64,000 nucleotides of DNA from Sulfitobacter sp. THAF37 (lineage in GTDB: Bacteria > Pseudomonadota > Alphaproteobacteria > Rhodobacterales > Rhodobacteraceae): the NCBI RefSeq assembly GCF_009363555.1, contig NZ_CP045372.1, positions 1,933,501 to 1,997,500 on the forward strand. The letters are read 5' to 3'. The stretch's first letter is position 1. Each line of letters opens with the position of its first letter. Under the pieces are notes generated by a model. That model was given only the letters and a program-made list of their open reading frames with translations. It searched no databases and had not been told where the DNA came from. The translations under genes were made by a program, and so were the position numbers. Below are positions 46,786-55,552 of the stretch, piece after piece.

Positions 46786-47643
46786 TCAGTTGGTGCAGGG
46801 GATCGGCAGCTCGACAACTTCGGCACCGCGCCGGGTGCGGATGGTGCATACCTTCTCCTTGGCGACCTCGGCCTTGACCTCTTCGGCTGCGATGCCCAGC
46901 AGGGACCGCTGGTCCACTTCGATGGCCGATGCAATGGTATCGTCCTCGGCGCCGACCAGAGACAGCGACAGGTTGCCGGTCGACTGCGCCTGTGCCAGTG
47001 CCGCGACCTGCTGCGGGCTGACGGCGACAGTCACGGTGCGGGCGATGGTCGCCTCGCCCAGATCACCGCCAGCGGTCTGGTCGACCGCGATCAGCTGCAC
47101 ACCGGCTTCGATCAGCTTCGTCACTTCGGAAGAGGGGGCATCGCGGTTCACGTTGACGCGGCCGGTCCAGTACACATCAACCCGGTCGCCGGGCCGCAGG
47201 AAGCCGGAGACGCCACTGGATACGTCCACCTTGATGGTAAAGGCGCGCTTGCCGCGCTCCAGCCGGGAGGTCAGGCCGGTATCTTCGCCCGGTGCCGTCA
47301 CCTTGAGCGCCAGTATCGCCTCGTCCTTTTCCATCGCGCGCAGGACCACGCGGGATTCATCCGTGTTCTCGGGGAACAGTTCGGTGCGGTCGGTGAACGC
47401 CCCTTCGGGGATCGCGTTCTCGGGCCATGACACCTCCCGCACGTCTTCGGGGGTCAGTTTCTGGCCGTACTTCAAAGGTTTTTCGGCCACGTAGACGCTG
47501 ACCGTGGGCACGACCTGTGCCAGAGCTTCCTGAGCGCGCGCATTCGCTATCTGGTATTGCGCGATCCGATCCTTGGCCAGGTATACCGCTCCGCCGGCCA
47601 ACGCGATGCCCACCAGTAGGACCAGTCCAAATACCATCCGCAT
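46786..47643 (-). CDS. cpaB: Flp pilus assembly protein CpaB/RcpC
   Basis: The 285-residue protein has an N-terminal membrane anchor (RMVFGLVLLVGIALAGGAVYLA), a SAF-like domain from about 45 (VYVAEKPLKYGQKLTPEDV) and the RcpC-type domain with KVDVSSGVSGFLRPGDRVDVYW. It is a periplasmic partner of the secretin. It lies between the pilin genes and cpaC, as in other Tad clusters, but hairpin terminators flank it on both sides. Confidence 0.92.
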   Translation of the reverse strand: MRMVFGLVLLVGIALAGGAVYLAKDRIAQYQIANARAQEALAQVVPTVSVYVAEKPLKYGQKLTPEDVREVSWPENAIPEGAFTDRTELFPENTDESRVVLRAMEKDEAILALKVTAPGEDTGLTSRLERGKRAFTIKVDVSSGVSGFLRPGDRVDVYWTGRVNVNRDAPSSEVTKLIEAGVQLIAVDQTAGGDLGEATIARTVTVAVSPQQVAALAQAQSTGNLSLSLVGAEDDTIASAIEVDQRSLLGIAAEEVKAEVAKEKVCTIRTRRGAEVVELPIPCTN

Positions 47644-47768
47644 CTTGTCACCTCTTGCTCATTACTGCCGGTTATCCGGCACCTCTTTGACCCATTCCAC
47701 TATCGTGCGAATCTGACGATTTCTTGCCGATCAGGTGGTAAGGCTGGGGCAGGGGCAAAGCCCTGGCG

Positions 47769-47805
47769 AAAAACCCCCAAGGGCCGGCCTGACGGCCGAC
47801 CTTTG
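47769..47805 (-). terminator. Terminator of the second Flp pilin gene
   Basis: On the minus strand CCAAAGGTCGGCC, loop GTCA and GGCCGGCCCTTGG make a long stem with two mismatches, followed by GGGGTTTTT. It starts about 14 bases after the pilin stop. Confidence 0.75.
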
Positions 47806-47818
47806 GAAAATGCTTGGG

Positions 47819-48001
47819 TCAGTTCCCGACTTGTCTGTCACTCAGCCAGTTGCCCGTGCCTTCGCCCACGCTTTCTGCGCCGTTGTGGATCGCGAGTATG
47901 ATCACCACCGCCAGGGAAACGACCGCGGCTGTCAGCACGACCCAGTCCACCGTAACTGCGCCACGTTCGGACTTTCGGAATTCTCTCAGTTTGCGCAACA
48001 T
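47819..48001 (-). CDS. flp: Flp family type IVb pilin, second copy
   Basis: The 60-residue prepilin has a basic leader (MLRKLREFRKSERG), a cleavage site after Gly14 and the hydrophobic core AVTVDWVVLTAAVVSLAVVI. The residue at +5 is Asp instead of the usual Glu. The ribosome site AGGAG lies eight bases upstream. It is 110 bases downstream of the first pilin gene, with terminators on both sides. The C-terminal tail is short and polar. Confidence 0.88.
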   Translation of the reverse strand: MLRKLREFRKSERGAVTVDWVVLTAAVVSLAVVIILAIHNGAESVGEGTGNWLSDRQVGN

Positions 48002-48047
48002 CGTAGTGCTCCTCTCGAAGAGCGCGACCCGATCGCTCGACCGGGAC

Positions 48048-48086
48048 GAAAAGGGGGCCGCAGTCTGACATCAGAGTGCGGCCCCC
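48048..48086 (-). terminator. Terminator of the first Flp pilin gene
   Basis: GGGGGCCGCA (48053-48062) and TGCGGCCCCC (48077-48086) form a perfect ten-pair stem. On the minus strand it is followed by TTTTCG. It ends the transcript of the pilin gene at 48112-48297. Confidence 0.85.
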
Positions 48087-48111
48087 GGCATTTCAAACCG
48101 TCAGGTTAGAA

Positions 48112-48297
48112 TTAGCTGCCGCCGGGTGTACGGTTGTCCAGGTAGGTCTGCGTACGGTCGGTCAGGCCCGAAGCGCCGGTCTGGATCGAGGAGTATGCGG
48201 CAACGGCCAGGCCCACAACGGCGGCGGTCAGCACAACCCAGTCAACAGTCACGGCGCCGGATTCGTCAGATTTGAAGTTTGCGAAGAAGTTCATCAT
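48112..48297 (-). CDS. flp: Flp family type IVb pilin, first copy
   Basis: The 61-residue prepilin starts MMNFFANFKSDESG and is expected to be cut after the glycine. The mature part begins AVTVDWVVLTAAVVGLAVAA, again with Asp at +5. The start at 48297 has GGAGG eight bases upstream. It heads the Tad locus and is followed at once by a strong terminator, a layout that suits a highly expressed major pilin. The polar tail contains a DRTQTYLDNRTPGG segment. Confidence 0.9.
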   Translation of the reverse strand: MMNFFANFKSDESGAVTVDWVVLTAAVVGLAVAAYSSIQTGASGLTDRTQTYLDNRTPGGS

Positions 48298-48692
48298 GTT
48301 TTGTCCCTCCAAGGATCAGATTTTAAGGTTACACCCTGCCGTCCGTTGGTGACGCCGTTCTCTCAGTTGAGCGTCTGTCCGACTTGGTATGACGCTATAT
48401 AGCTGTCTGATTGGGGCGTGAATTTGGCGGCAAATGTGACTTTTCATCTTTTTTGCTGCCCGGAGGCTTAAAAAATCGCAACCACCGGTTTTCAAAAGAT
48501 ATTTTCTTCTATTTAGGCGGCGGTTCTTTCAAATTGGCGTGATACCTGCGGGGATTATGGCGAAATTGCCTCAATCTCTGCCCTGATTGACCCCCGCAAA
48601 GGCCTCCGGCAGACCGAAAAGCTGGTTTCGCCAGCGGTTTTGTGGGAAGCTTCCCGAAAATCGAGCCGAGAAATAATAAACGGCAGGCAGGC
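48298..48692. promoter_or_regulatory. Divergent control region, Flp pilin and transglycosylase
   Basis: These 395 bases lie between divergent genes and must hold the pilin promoter. The palindrome GCTATATAGC at 48394-48403 includes a TATATA that could serve as a -10 element about 100 bases before the pilin ATG. AT-rich tracts lie further out at 48445-48520. No coding frame or RNA gene was recognised. Confidence 0.45.
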
Positions 48693-49523
48693 ATGACCCG
48701 ACTACTCGCAATCGCGCTCCTTTCCGGCGCGCTGGCCACGACGCCCGTGTGGGCGGAAGGACCATCCCCCTTTCCCGACTTCACCGCCAAGCGGGTGAAG
48801 GCCCCCAAGCCCGGCAGCAAGCCGCGGATCGGGATCCAGATCGACCCGGCGGTGCAGGCCGCCGCCCTGAAACCGAAGCCGAAGGTCGGCCCGGACGTCG
48901 TCGCACAGCCCTCGGGGGCCATCGCGCCGACGCAGCCCGGACAATACGACTGGTTCTGGGAAAAGGTGTCGCCCAATATCGGATCGTCCGGTGCCGGACG
49001 GCTGGAAACCGCGATGGCGACGCTGGCAGCAGCGGCGGGCAAGGTCAGCAGCCCGCGCTTGCAGCACATGCAGGACATTGCCAAGGTCAACGGCATCGAC
49101 ATCCTGCGGTCGACCATCGGCACGCAGGTCTCGCCCGCACTGGTGTTGGCGGTGATCACCGTGGAATCGGCAGGCAAGCCCGACGCGATCAGCCGGGCAG
49201 GCGCGCAGGGGTTGATGCAGCTGATGCCCGCAACCGCCGAACGCTTCGGCGTGGCGGACAGCCTTGCCGCCGCGCAGAACATTACCGGCGGGGTCAAATA
49301 CCTCGACTGGCTGATGCAGGAGTTCGACCGCGACCCGATCCTTGTGCTGGCCGGATACAATGCGGGCGAGGGGTCGGTGCGCAAACATGCCGGCGTGCCC
49401 CCCTTTGCCGAGACGCGCGACTACGTGCCCAAGGTGCTGGCCGCCTTCCAGGTGGCCAAGGGCCTGTGCCAGACCCCGCCCGAGCTGATTTCGGACGGCT
49501 GCGTCTTTGCCGCGATGAACTGA
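48693..49523 (+). CDS. Exported lytic transglycosylase (SLT domain)
   Basis: The 276-residue protein has a signal peptide (MTRLLAIALLSGALATTPVW, cleaved near WAE), a Lys/Pro-rich linker (35-75) and an SLT domain from about 145. The catalytic Glu158 lies in ITVESAGKPDAISRAGAQG, followed by LMQLMPAT and AGYNAGEGSV, the three conserved SLT blocks. It cleaves peptidoglycan. The position opposite the Tad locus suggests, but does not show, a role in letting the pilus machinery through the wall. Confidence 0.9.
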   Translation: MTRLLAIALLSGALATTPVWAEGPSPFPDFTAKRVKAPKPGSKPRIGIQIDPAVQAAALKPKPKVGPDVVAQPSGAIAPTQPGQYDWFWEKVSPNIGSSGAGRLETAMATLAAAAGKVSSPRLQHMQDIAKVNGIDILRSTIGTQVSPALVLAVITVESAGKPDAISRAGAQGLMQLMPATAERFGVADSLAAAQNITGGVKYLDWLMQEFDRDPILVLAGYNAGEGSVRKHAGVPPFAETRDYVPKVLAAFQVAKGLCQTPPELISDGCVFAAMN

Positions 49524-49590
49524 GTGGCGCGAACCGGCGTTCTCGACGTCGCTGGGTCCAGCCTATCGAAAGGCACGGCGCGCCCGGTCT

Positions 49591-49873
49591 TCAGACCTTG
49601 AACGCGTCGGCCCACTCCGGGTGCTTGCGCCGCATCGCATTCACAAAGGGGCAAAGCGGTACGATCCGGAATCCTTCAGCCCGCGCATCCGCCACCAGCC
49701 TTTCGACCAGTTTCAGGCCGACGCCCTGGCCCGACAGGGCCTCGGGAACGCCGGTGTGATCCGCGATCACCTGATCGGGGCCGAGCCGGGAATACGTCAG
49801 CTCGGCCTCGTGGCCGCTCACGACAATCGTGTAGCGCCCCTTGCTGCCGGTTTCCTCGCGGGAAACCTCGCCC

Positions 49874-49881
<8 letters not shown>
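49591..49881 (-). CDS. Short GNAT-type N-acetyltransferase (YjdJ-like)
   Basis: The 96-residue product is a minimal GNAT fold of the YjdJ-like type: ADHTGVPEALSGQGVGLKLVERLVADA contains the Q-x-x-G-x-G/A acetyl-CoA loop and VPLCPFVNAMRRKHPEW is the characteristic C-terminal block. The substrate is unknown. It appears to start at a TTG (49881) overlapping the end of scoB by eight bases, which indicates coupled translation. Confidence 0.8.
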
Positions 49882-50496
<615 letters not shown>

Positions 50497-50497
<1 letters not shown>

Positions 50498-51201
50498 TAT
50501 GCTTCCTCCCGCTTGCGCGTGGTGCGCTGTTCGATGCGTTTCTCATGGGTGCCCTGGATGATACGGTGCACGTAGATGCCCGGCAGGTGGATCATGTCGG
50601 GGTCCAGTGATCCGCGCGGCACGATCTCTTCGACCTCGGCGATGCAGACCTTGCCACACATGGCGGCGGGCGGGTTGAAGTTGCGGGCGGTCTTGCGGAA
50701 CACCAGGTTGCCGGTGTCATCGGCCTTCCATGCTTTCACGATGCTGAGATCCGCAAAGATCCCACGTTCGAGAATGTAGGTTTCGCCGTCGAATTCCTTG
50801 TGCTCCTTGCCCTCGGCGATCTGGGTGCCCACGCCGGTCTTGGTGTAGAAGCCGGGAATGCCCGCCCCGCCCGCGCGCATCCGTTCGGCCAGGGTGCCCT
50901 GCGGGTTGAATTCCAGCTCCAGCTCGCCCGACAGATACTGGCGCATGAATTCCGCGTTCTCGCCCACATAGGACGACATCATCTTCTTCACCTGGCGGCT
51001 GTGCAACAGAATGCCGATGCCGAAATCGTCGACCCCCGCGTTGTTCGAGGCAAAGGTCAGGTTCTTGGCACCGTTCTCCTTGATCGCCTGAAGCAGAAGT
51101 TCGGGTATCCCGCACAGGCCAAAGCCCCCTGCGGCGATCAGCATGCCGTCGCTCAGGACGCCTTCAAGCGCCTCCGTGGCGTTTGCGTATATCTTTTTCA
51201 T
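50497..51201 (-). CDS. scoA: 3-oxoacid CoA-transferase subunit A
   Basis: The 234-residue alpha subunit has the CoA-binding signature IAAGGFGLCGIPELLLQAI near residues 22-40 and the LTFASNNAGVDDFGIGILL block. It pairs with ScoB for ketone-body type acetoacetate activation, supplying acetoacetyl-CoA. It heads the scoA-scoB-GNAT run, with topA further upstream in sequence but separated by about 160 bases downstream of that gene's stop. Confidence 0.95.
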
Positions 51202-51360
51202 TCAGCCGGCTCCCCTGTCTGCAGTGTTCGCAGAAGTTGTGACGCCGCGTCGCGGCAAAGTCAAATCCTGCCAGCTTTCGCAGGCGCGATGCAGCGGGGC
51301 GGGCCGCGCCGTTGGGCTGGCGCTGGACTCCGCGCGATGACCATCACGCGCCTGGCGGCG

Positions 51361-53949
51361 TCATTTCTTCGCGGCTGTCTTCTTTGCCGCCGGTTTTTTC
51401 TTGGCCGGTGCCTTTTTCTTGGCCGCGGGCTTCTTCTTGCCGGACTTCGCCGCCCGTTCTTCCAGCAGGGTCACGGCCTGCGCCATGGTCAGCTCTTCGG
51501 GTTCGATCGTGTCGGGGATCGTGGCGTTGATCTTTTCCCATTTCACGTAGGGCCCATATTTGCCCTTCATCACATTGACCGGCCCTCCGGCGTCGGGATG
51601 CTCACCAAGTTCGCGCAGGGGTTTGGCCGCCTGGCCGCGCCCGCCGCGGCTGGCAACCTTTTCCGCCAGCAGTTGCACCGCCCGGTTCATCCCGACGGTA
51701 AAGACCTCGTCGATGCTTTCCAGATTGGCATTGGTGCCGCCCCGGTGCGAGGTGCTTTCCGCGTGTTTGAGGTAAGGGCCGTAGCGACCGATGTTCGACC
51801 AGACCATCACGCCGTCCTCGGGGTGGGGGCCGATCTCGCGGGGCAGCGACAGCAGCATCAGGGCGCGCTCCAGATCAAGCTCTTCCGGCGGCCAGTCCTT
51901 GGGAATCGACTGGCGCGGCGGCTTCTTGTTTTCTTCCGTCACCTCTCCGCGTTGCACATAGGGGCCAAAGCGGCCCTTGAAGACGCGAATTTCGTCGCCC
52001 TGGTCGGTGCCCAGCAGCTTGCCGTCGGGGGGAATGGCGCTGGCTTCGGCTTCGGGGTCCGGCGGGCCGAAGGGGCGGGTGTAGCGGCACTCGGGGTAGT
52101 TGGAGCAGCCGATGAAGGCGCCGCCGGACCGCGCGGTGCGCATGGAAAGCCTGCCCGCGCCGCAATGCGGGCACAGACGCGGGTCGCTGCCGTCTTCGGT
52201 GGGCGGGAAGAGATGCGGCTCCAGCACTTCGTTGATCTTTTCGAGCACCTCGGTAATGCGCAGGTCCGATGTTTCCGCGATCGCGGCGGAGAAATCGCGC
52301 CAGAACCGGCCCAGCACATCCTTCCAATCCGCATCCGCCGCCGAGACCTTGTCGAGCTGGTCTTCGAGATCGGCGGTGAAATCGTAGCCGATATAGCGGC
52401 GGAAATAGTTTTCAAGGAAGGCCGTCACCAGCCGGCCCTTGTCTTCGGGGATCAGGCGCTGGCCCTCGCGGCGGACATACTCACGGTCCTGAATGGTGGT
52501 GACGATGCTGGCATAGGTCGAGGGACGACCGATGCCCAGTTCTTCCATCCGTTTGACCAGTGTCGCCTCGGTGTAGCGCGGCGGGGGCTGGGTGAAATGC
52601 TGCTCGGGCGTGACGGCCCGCTTGTCCATGCTGTCACCCGCGCTGATCTGCGGCAGGCGCTTGTCGTCTTCGTCCACCACGTCGTCGCGGCCTTCTTCAT
52701 AGACTCGCAGAAAGCCGTCGAACAGAACAACCTGGCCAGTGGCGCGCAGACCGACCTGACCGTCCTTGCTGCCGATCTCGACCGTCGTGCGCTCCAACCG
52801 GGCGCTGGCCATCTGACAGGCCAGGGTGCGTTTCCAGATCAGGTCGTAAAGCTTGGCCTGGTCCGATTCGAGCTTGAGTGACGCGGCATCGCGGGTCATG
52901 TCCGTCGGTCGGATGCATTCATGCGCTTCCTGCGCGTTCTTGGCCTTGTTCTTGTAAAGGCGCGGCTCCTTGGGGACATAATCGGCGCCAAAGCGTTCCG
53001 CGATGGCGTCGCGCGCCATTGTCACCGCCTCGGGGGCCATGTCGATCCCGTCGGTCCGCATGTAGGTGATGTGCCCCGCCTCATAGAGACGCTGTGCCGT
53101 GCTCATGGTCTGGCGCGCGCCCATGCCGAACTTGCGGCTGGCCTCCTGCTGAAGCGTCGAGGTCATGAAAGGGGCGGAAGGGTTGCGGGTGGCCGGTTTC
53201 GCCTCCACGTCCGCGACCTTGAGGTCGCGGCTGGTGATCGCCTGCACGGCCAACTCGGCCTTGGTCTCGTCCGACAGGTCGAATTTGTCCAGCTTGTCGC
53301 CCGCAAGCGTGACCAGCCGCGCCTCGAACTCCTGCCCGCGCGGGGTCGCAAGCAGGGCCTTGACGGTCCAGTACTCGCGGGGCCGGAAGGCTTCGATCTC
53401 CATCTCGCGCTCGACGATCAGGCGCAGCGTCACCGATTGCACGCGCCCCGCCGATTTCGCGCCGGGCAGCTTGCGCCACAGGACCGGGGACAGGTTGAAG
53501 CCCACCAGATAGTCCAGTGCGCGCCGGGCCAGATAGGCCTCCACCAGCGGCATGTCGACCTGACGGGGGTTCTTCATCGCTTCGGTCACGGCGGCCTTGG
53601 TGATGGCGTTGAACACCACGCGGCTGACCGGGGTGTCCTTCTTGATCGACCGGCGGGCGGTCAGCGCCTCCTGCAGGTGCCAGCTGATCGCTTCGCCTTC
53701 GCGGTCGGGGTCCGTGGCGAGGATGAGTTCGTTGTCCTGCTTGAGCGCGTCGGCGATTGCCTTGACATGTTTCTTGCTGTCGCTGGCGACTTCCCATTTC
53801 ATGTCGAATTCATGCTCGGGATCGACCGACCCGTCCTTGGGCGGCAGATCGCGGACGTGGCCGTAAGAGGCGAGAACAGTATAGTCGTCGCCCAGGTACT
53901 TGTTGATCGTTTTGGCCTTGGCTGGAGATTCGACAACGACTACGGGCAT
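51361..53949 (-). CDS. topA: DNA topoisomerase I
   Basis: The 862-residue type IA topoisomerase has the TOPRIM domain (VVESPAKAKT at the N terminus, ATDPDREGEAI at 78-88) and the catalytic Tyr296 in ITYMRTDG. Two to three C-terminal zinc-type and repeat domains follow (CPHCGAGRLSMRTAR and CSNYPECRYTRPFG). The last 35 residues are a Lys/Ala/Pro tail of the kind that binds DNA nonspecifically. The enzyme relaxes negative supercoils. It is downstream of dprA on the same strand, with a 322-base spacer. Confidence 0.97.
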   Translation of the reverse strand: MPVVVVESPAKAKTINKYLGDDYTVLASYGHVRDLPPKDGSVDPEHEFDMKWEVASDSKKHVKAIADALKQDNELILATDPDREGEAISWHLQEALTARRSIKKDTPVSRVVFNAITKAAVTEAMKNPRQVDMPLVEAYLARRALDYLVGFNLSPVLWRKLPGAKSAGRVQSVTLRLIVEREMEIEAFRPREYWTVKALLATPRGQEFEARLVTLAGDKLDKFDLSDETKAELAVQAITSRDLKVADVEAKPATRNPSAPFMTSTLQQEASRKFGMGARQTMSTAQRLYEAGHITYMRTDGIDMAPEAVTMARDAIAERFGADYVPKEPRLYKNKAKNAQEAHECIRPTDMTRDAASLKLESDQAKLYDLIWKRTLACQMASARLERTTVEIGSKDGQVGLRATGQVVLFDGFLRVYEEGRDDVVDEDDKRLPQISAGDSMDKRAVTPEQHFTQPPPRYTEATLVKRMEELGIGRPSTYASIVTTIQDREYVRREGQRLIPEDKGRLVTAFLENYFRRYIGYDFTADLEDQLDKVSAADADWKDVLGRFWRDFSAAIAETSDLRITEVLEKINEVLEPHLFPPTEDGSDPRLCPHCGAGRLSMRTARSGGAFIGCSNYPECRYTRPFGPPDPEAEASAIPPDGKLLGTDQGDEIRVFKGRFGPYVQRGEVTEENKKPPRQSIPKDWPPEELDLERALMLLSLPREIGPHPEDGVMVWSNIGRYGPYLKHAESTSHRGGTNANLESIDEVFTVGMNRAVQLLAEKVASRGGRGQAAKPLRELGEHPDAGGPVNVMKGKYGPYVKWEKINATIPDTIEPEELTMAQAVTLLEERAAKSGKKKPAAKKKAPAKKKPAAKKTAAKK

Positions 53950-54271
53950 GAATTCAGTACCTTAATCAGAAAAACGGGTTCATCCGTGCGTTGTGTCATG
54001 TGGGATCGGGGGGTGGATTGTCAATGCGCGACGCAGCCGGTCCGGTCAGGCCGGGGGCGATGAGAGGTGAGCGGAGTGGCGGCCGGGCTGTCGTTCCGTC
54101 ATCGGTGCGCGCCGGGGCAGAGCGGCCCCTGCCGCGGGGTGCCGACGGGGCTGTGTCCGGCGAACACCACGGGCGAGAGGGGGCAGTTCAGCCACCCTCT
54201 GACAATGCGCCGGATCTGGCGATGGCCGCTGAATTCACGACGCCCGATGGTACGAAACGTCGCGCCCGCTG
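53950..54271. other. Spacer between dprA and topA
   Basis: This 322-base gap lies upstream of topA and downstream of dprA, both on the minus strand, so it should contain the topA promoter. A plus-strand open frame crosses it but has no recognisable protein features. No terminator hairpin with a T-run was seen. Confidence 0.45.
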
Positions 54272-55429
54272 TCACACCACCCGGGTCAACAGCCCGCCGG
54301 GCTGACGGGCGATCTGCCCCTCCATTTCCAGATCGACCAGCGCCGGTGCCACCTGCGCGGGCGCAGCCCTGAGATCACGGATCAGCTGGTCTTCCGCCAC
54401 GGGCGAAGGACCAAGGCGGGCGAGAATTTTCTGGTGCAGCCGGGCGGCTTCCTGAAGTGTGCGGCGCGGTTCCGGGGGGTGGGGCGGCCGCGCCGGAAGC
54501 GGCGCCTGCGCCGCGTCGGCAGAGGCGGATGCGCCCTGCAGCACTTCCAGAACGTCACTGGCCGAGCGGACCAGCGTCGCACCGTCACGGATCAGCATGT
54601 TGCAGCCGGCGGCGCGGGCGTCCAGCGGATGACCGGGCACCGCCAGCACCTCGCGCCCCTGGTCCAGCGCGTCGCGGGCGGTGATGAGGCTGCCGGACTT
54701 TGCGGCTGCTTCGACCACGATCGTGGCGCGCGACAGGCCAGAGATGATGCGGTTGCGGCTGGGGAAATGCCGCGCCATGGGTTGCAGGCCGATGGGCTGT
54801 TCCGACAGGCGCAAACCGCGCCGCGCGATGTCTTCGGCAAGCCCGGCGTTCTCTGCCGGATAGATCACATCGACCCCGCCTGCCTGCACCGCCAGGGTGC
54901 CGCTGTCCAGCGCGCCCAGGTGCGCGGCAGCGTCGACACCGCGGGCAAGGCCCGACACCACGACAAAGCCCGCCGCGCCCAGGTCCCGCGCAAGGCCCCG
55001 CGCCATGCGCGTGCCCAGCGACGACGCGTTGCGCGCCCCGACGAGCGAGATCATCGGCCGCGACAGAAGGTCGGTATCGCCCAGGCACCACAGGAACGGC
55101 GGGGCATCGGCAAGCTTTGCCAGAAGCGGTGGATAGGGCGGTTCCATCAGCGCCACCAGACGCGCCCCGGCTGCCCGGGCGGTTTTCAACTCGGCGTGGA
55201 TCACGCCCTCGGGGCAGGGGGTGTAATTGGAAACGCCCGCGGCGCGCGCCACCTCAGGCAGCGCGGCCAGCGCGTTCTGCGCGGTGCCGTATTCAGTCAG
55301 CAGTCGTTTATACGTCGCTATTCCGACCCGGCGCGAGCGCAACAGGCGGAGACGGGCGAACTGTTCGTCTTCCGGGGTGGGTGGGAGTGGGGGGTGAGTG
55401 GAAGAAGGATATAGGTCCTCGTCAGTCAT
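54272..55429 (-). CDS. dprA: DNA-processing protein DprA
   Basis: The 385-residue protein has a short N-terminal SAM-like region, the DprA Rossmann core (SLVGARNASSLGTRMARGLA, VVSGLARGVDAAAHLGAL, AVQAGGVDVIYPAENAGL, SRNRIISGLS) and a C-terminal winged helix (RLHQKILARLGPSPVAEDQLI). DprA loads RecA on incoming single-stranded DNA in natural transformation. No other competence gene is in the window, although the Tad pilus is nearby. It lies between tldD and topA on the same strand. Confidence 0.94.
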   Translation of the reverse strand: MTDEDLYPSSTHPPLPPTPEDEQFARLRLLRSRRVGIATYKRLLTEYGTAQNALAALPEVARAAGVSNYTPCPEGVIHAELKTARAAGARLVALMEPPYPPLLAKLADAPPFLWCLGDTDLLSRPMISLVGARNASSLGTRMARGLARDLGAAGFVVVSGLARGVDAAAHLGALDSGTLAVQAGGVDVIYPAENAGLAEDIARRGLRLSEQPIGLQPMARHFPSRNRIISGLSRATIVVEAAAKSGSLITARDALDQGREVLAVPGHPLDARAAGCNMLIRDGATLVRSASDVLEVLQGASASADAAQAPLPARPPHPPEPRRTLQEAARLHQKILARLGPSPVAEDQLIRDLRAAPAQVAPALVDLEMEGQIARQPGGLLTRVV

Positions 55430-55552
55430 CCCGAAACTCCGCCTGTTGCAGAATCAGGTATAGGACCGCGCGGTTAACAGGGAATGAACGGATTGCCGCC
55501 GTTTTGGTACAATATTGTCGGTGGCATGGATCAGCGCGGCTGCGGGTCCCGC

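Noticed and set aside
53991..54305. A 104-codon plus-strand frame in the dprA-topA spacer
   Set aside because: Composition and sequence look like the reverse-strand reading typical of high-GC DNA; it overlaps the dprA 3' end and has no ribosome site.
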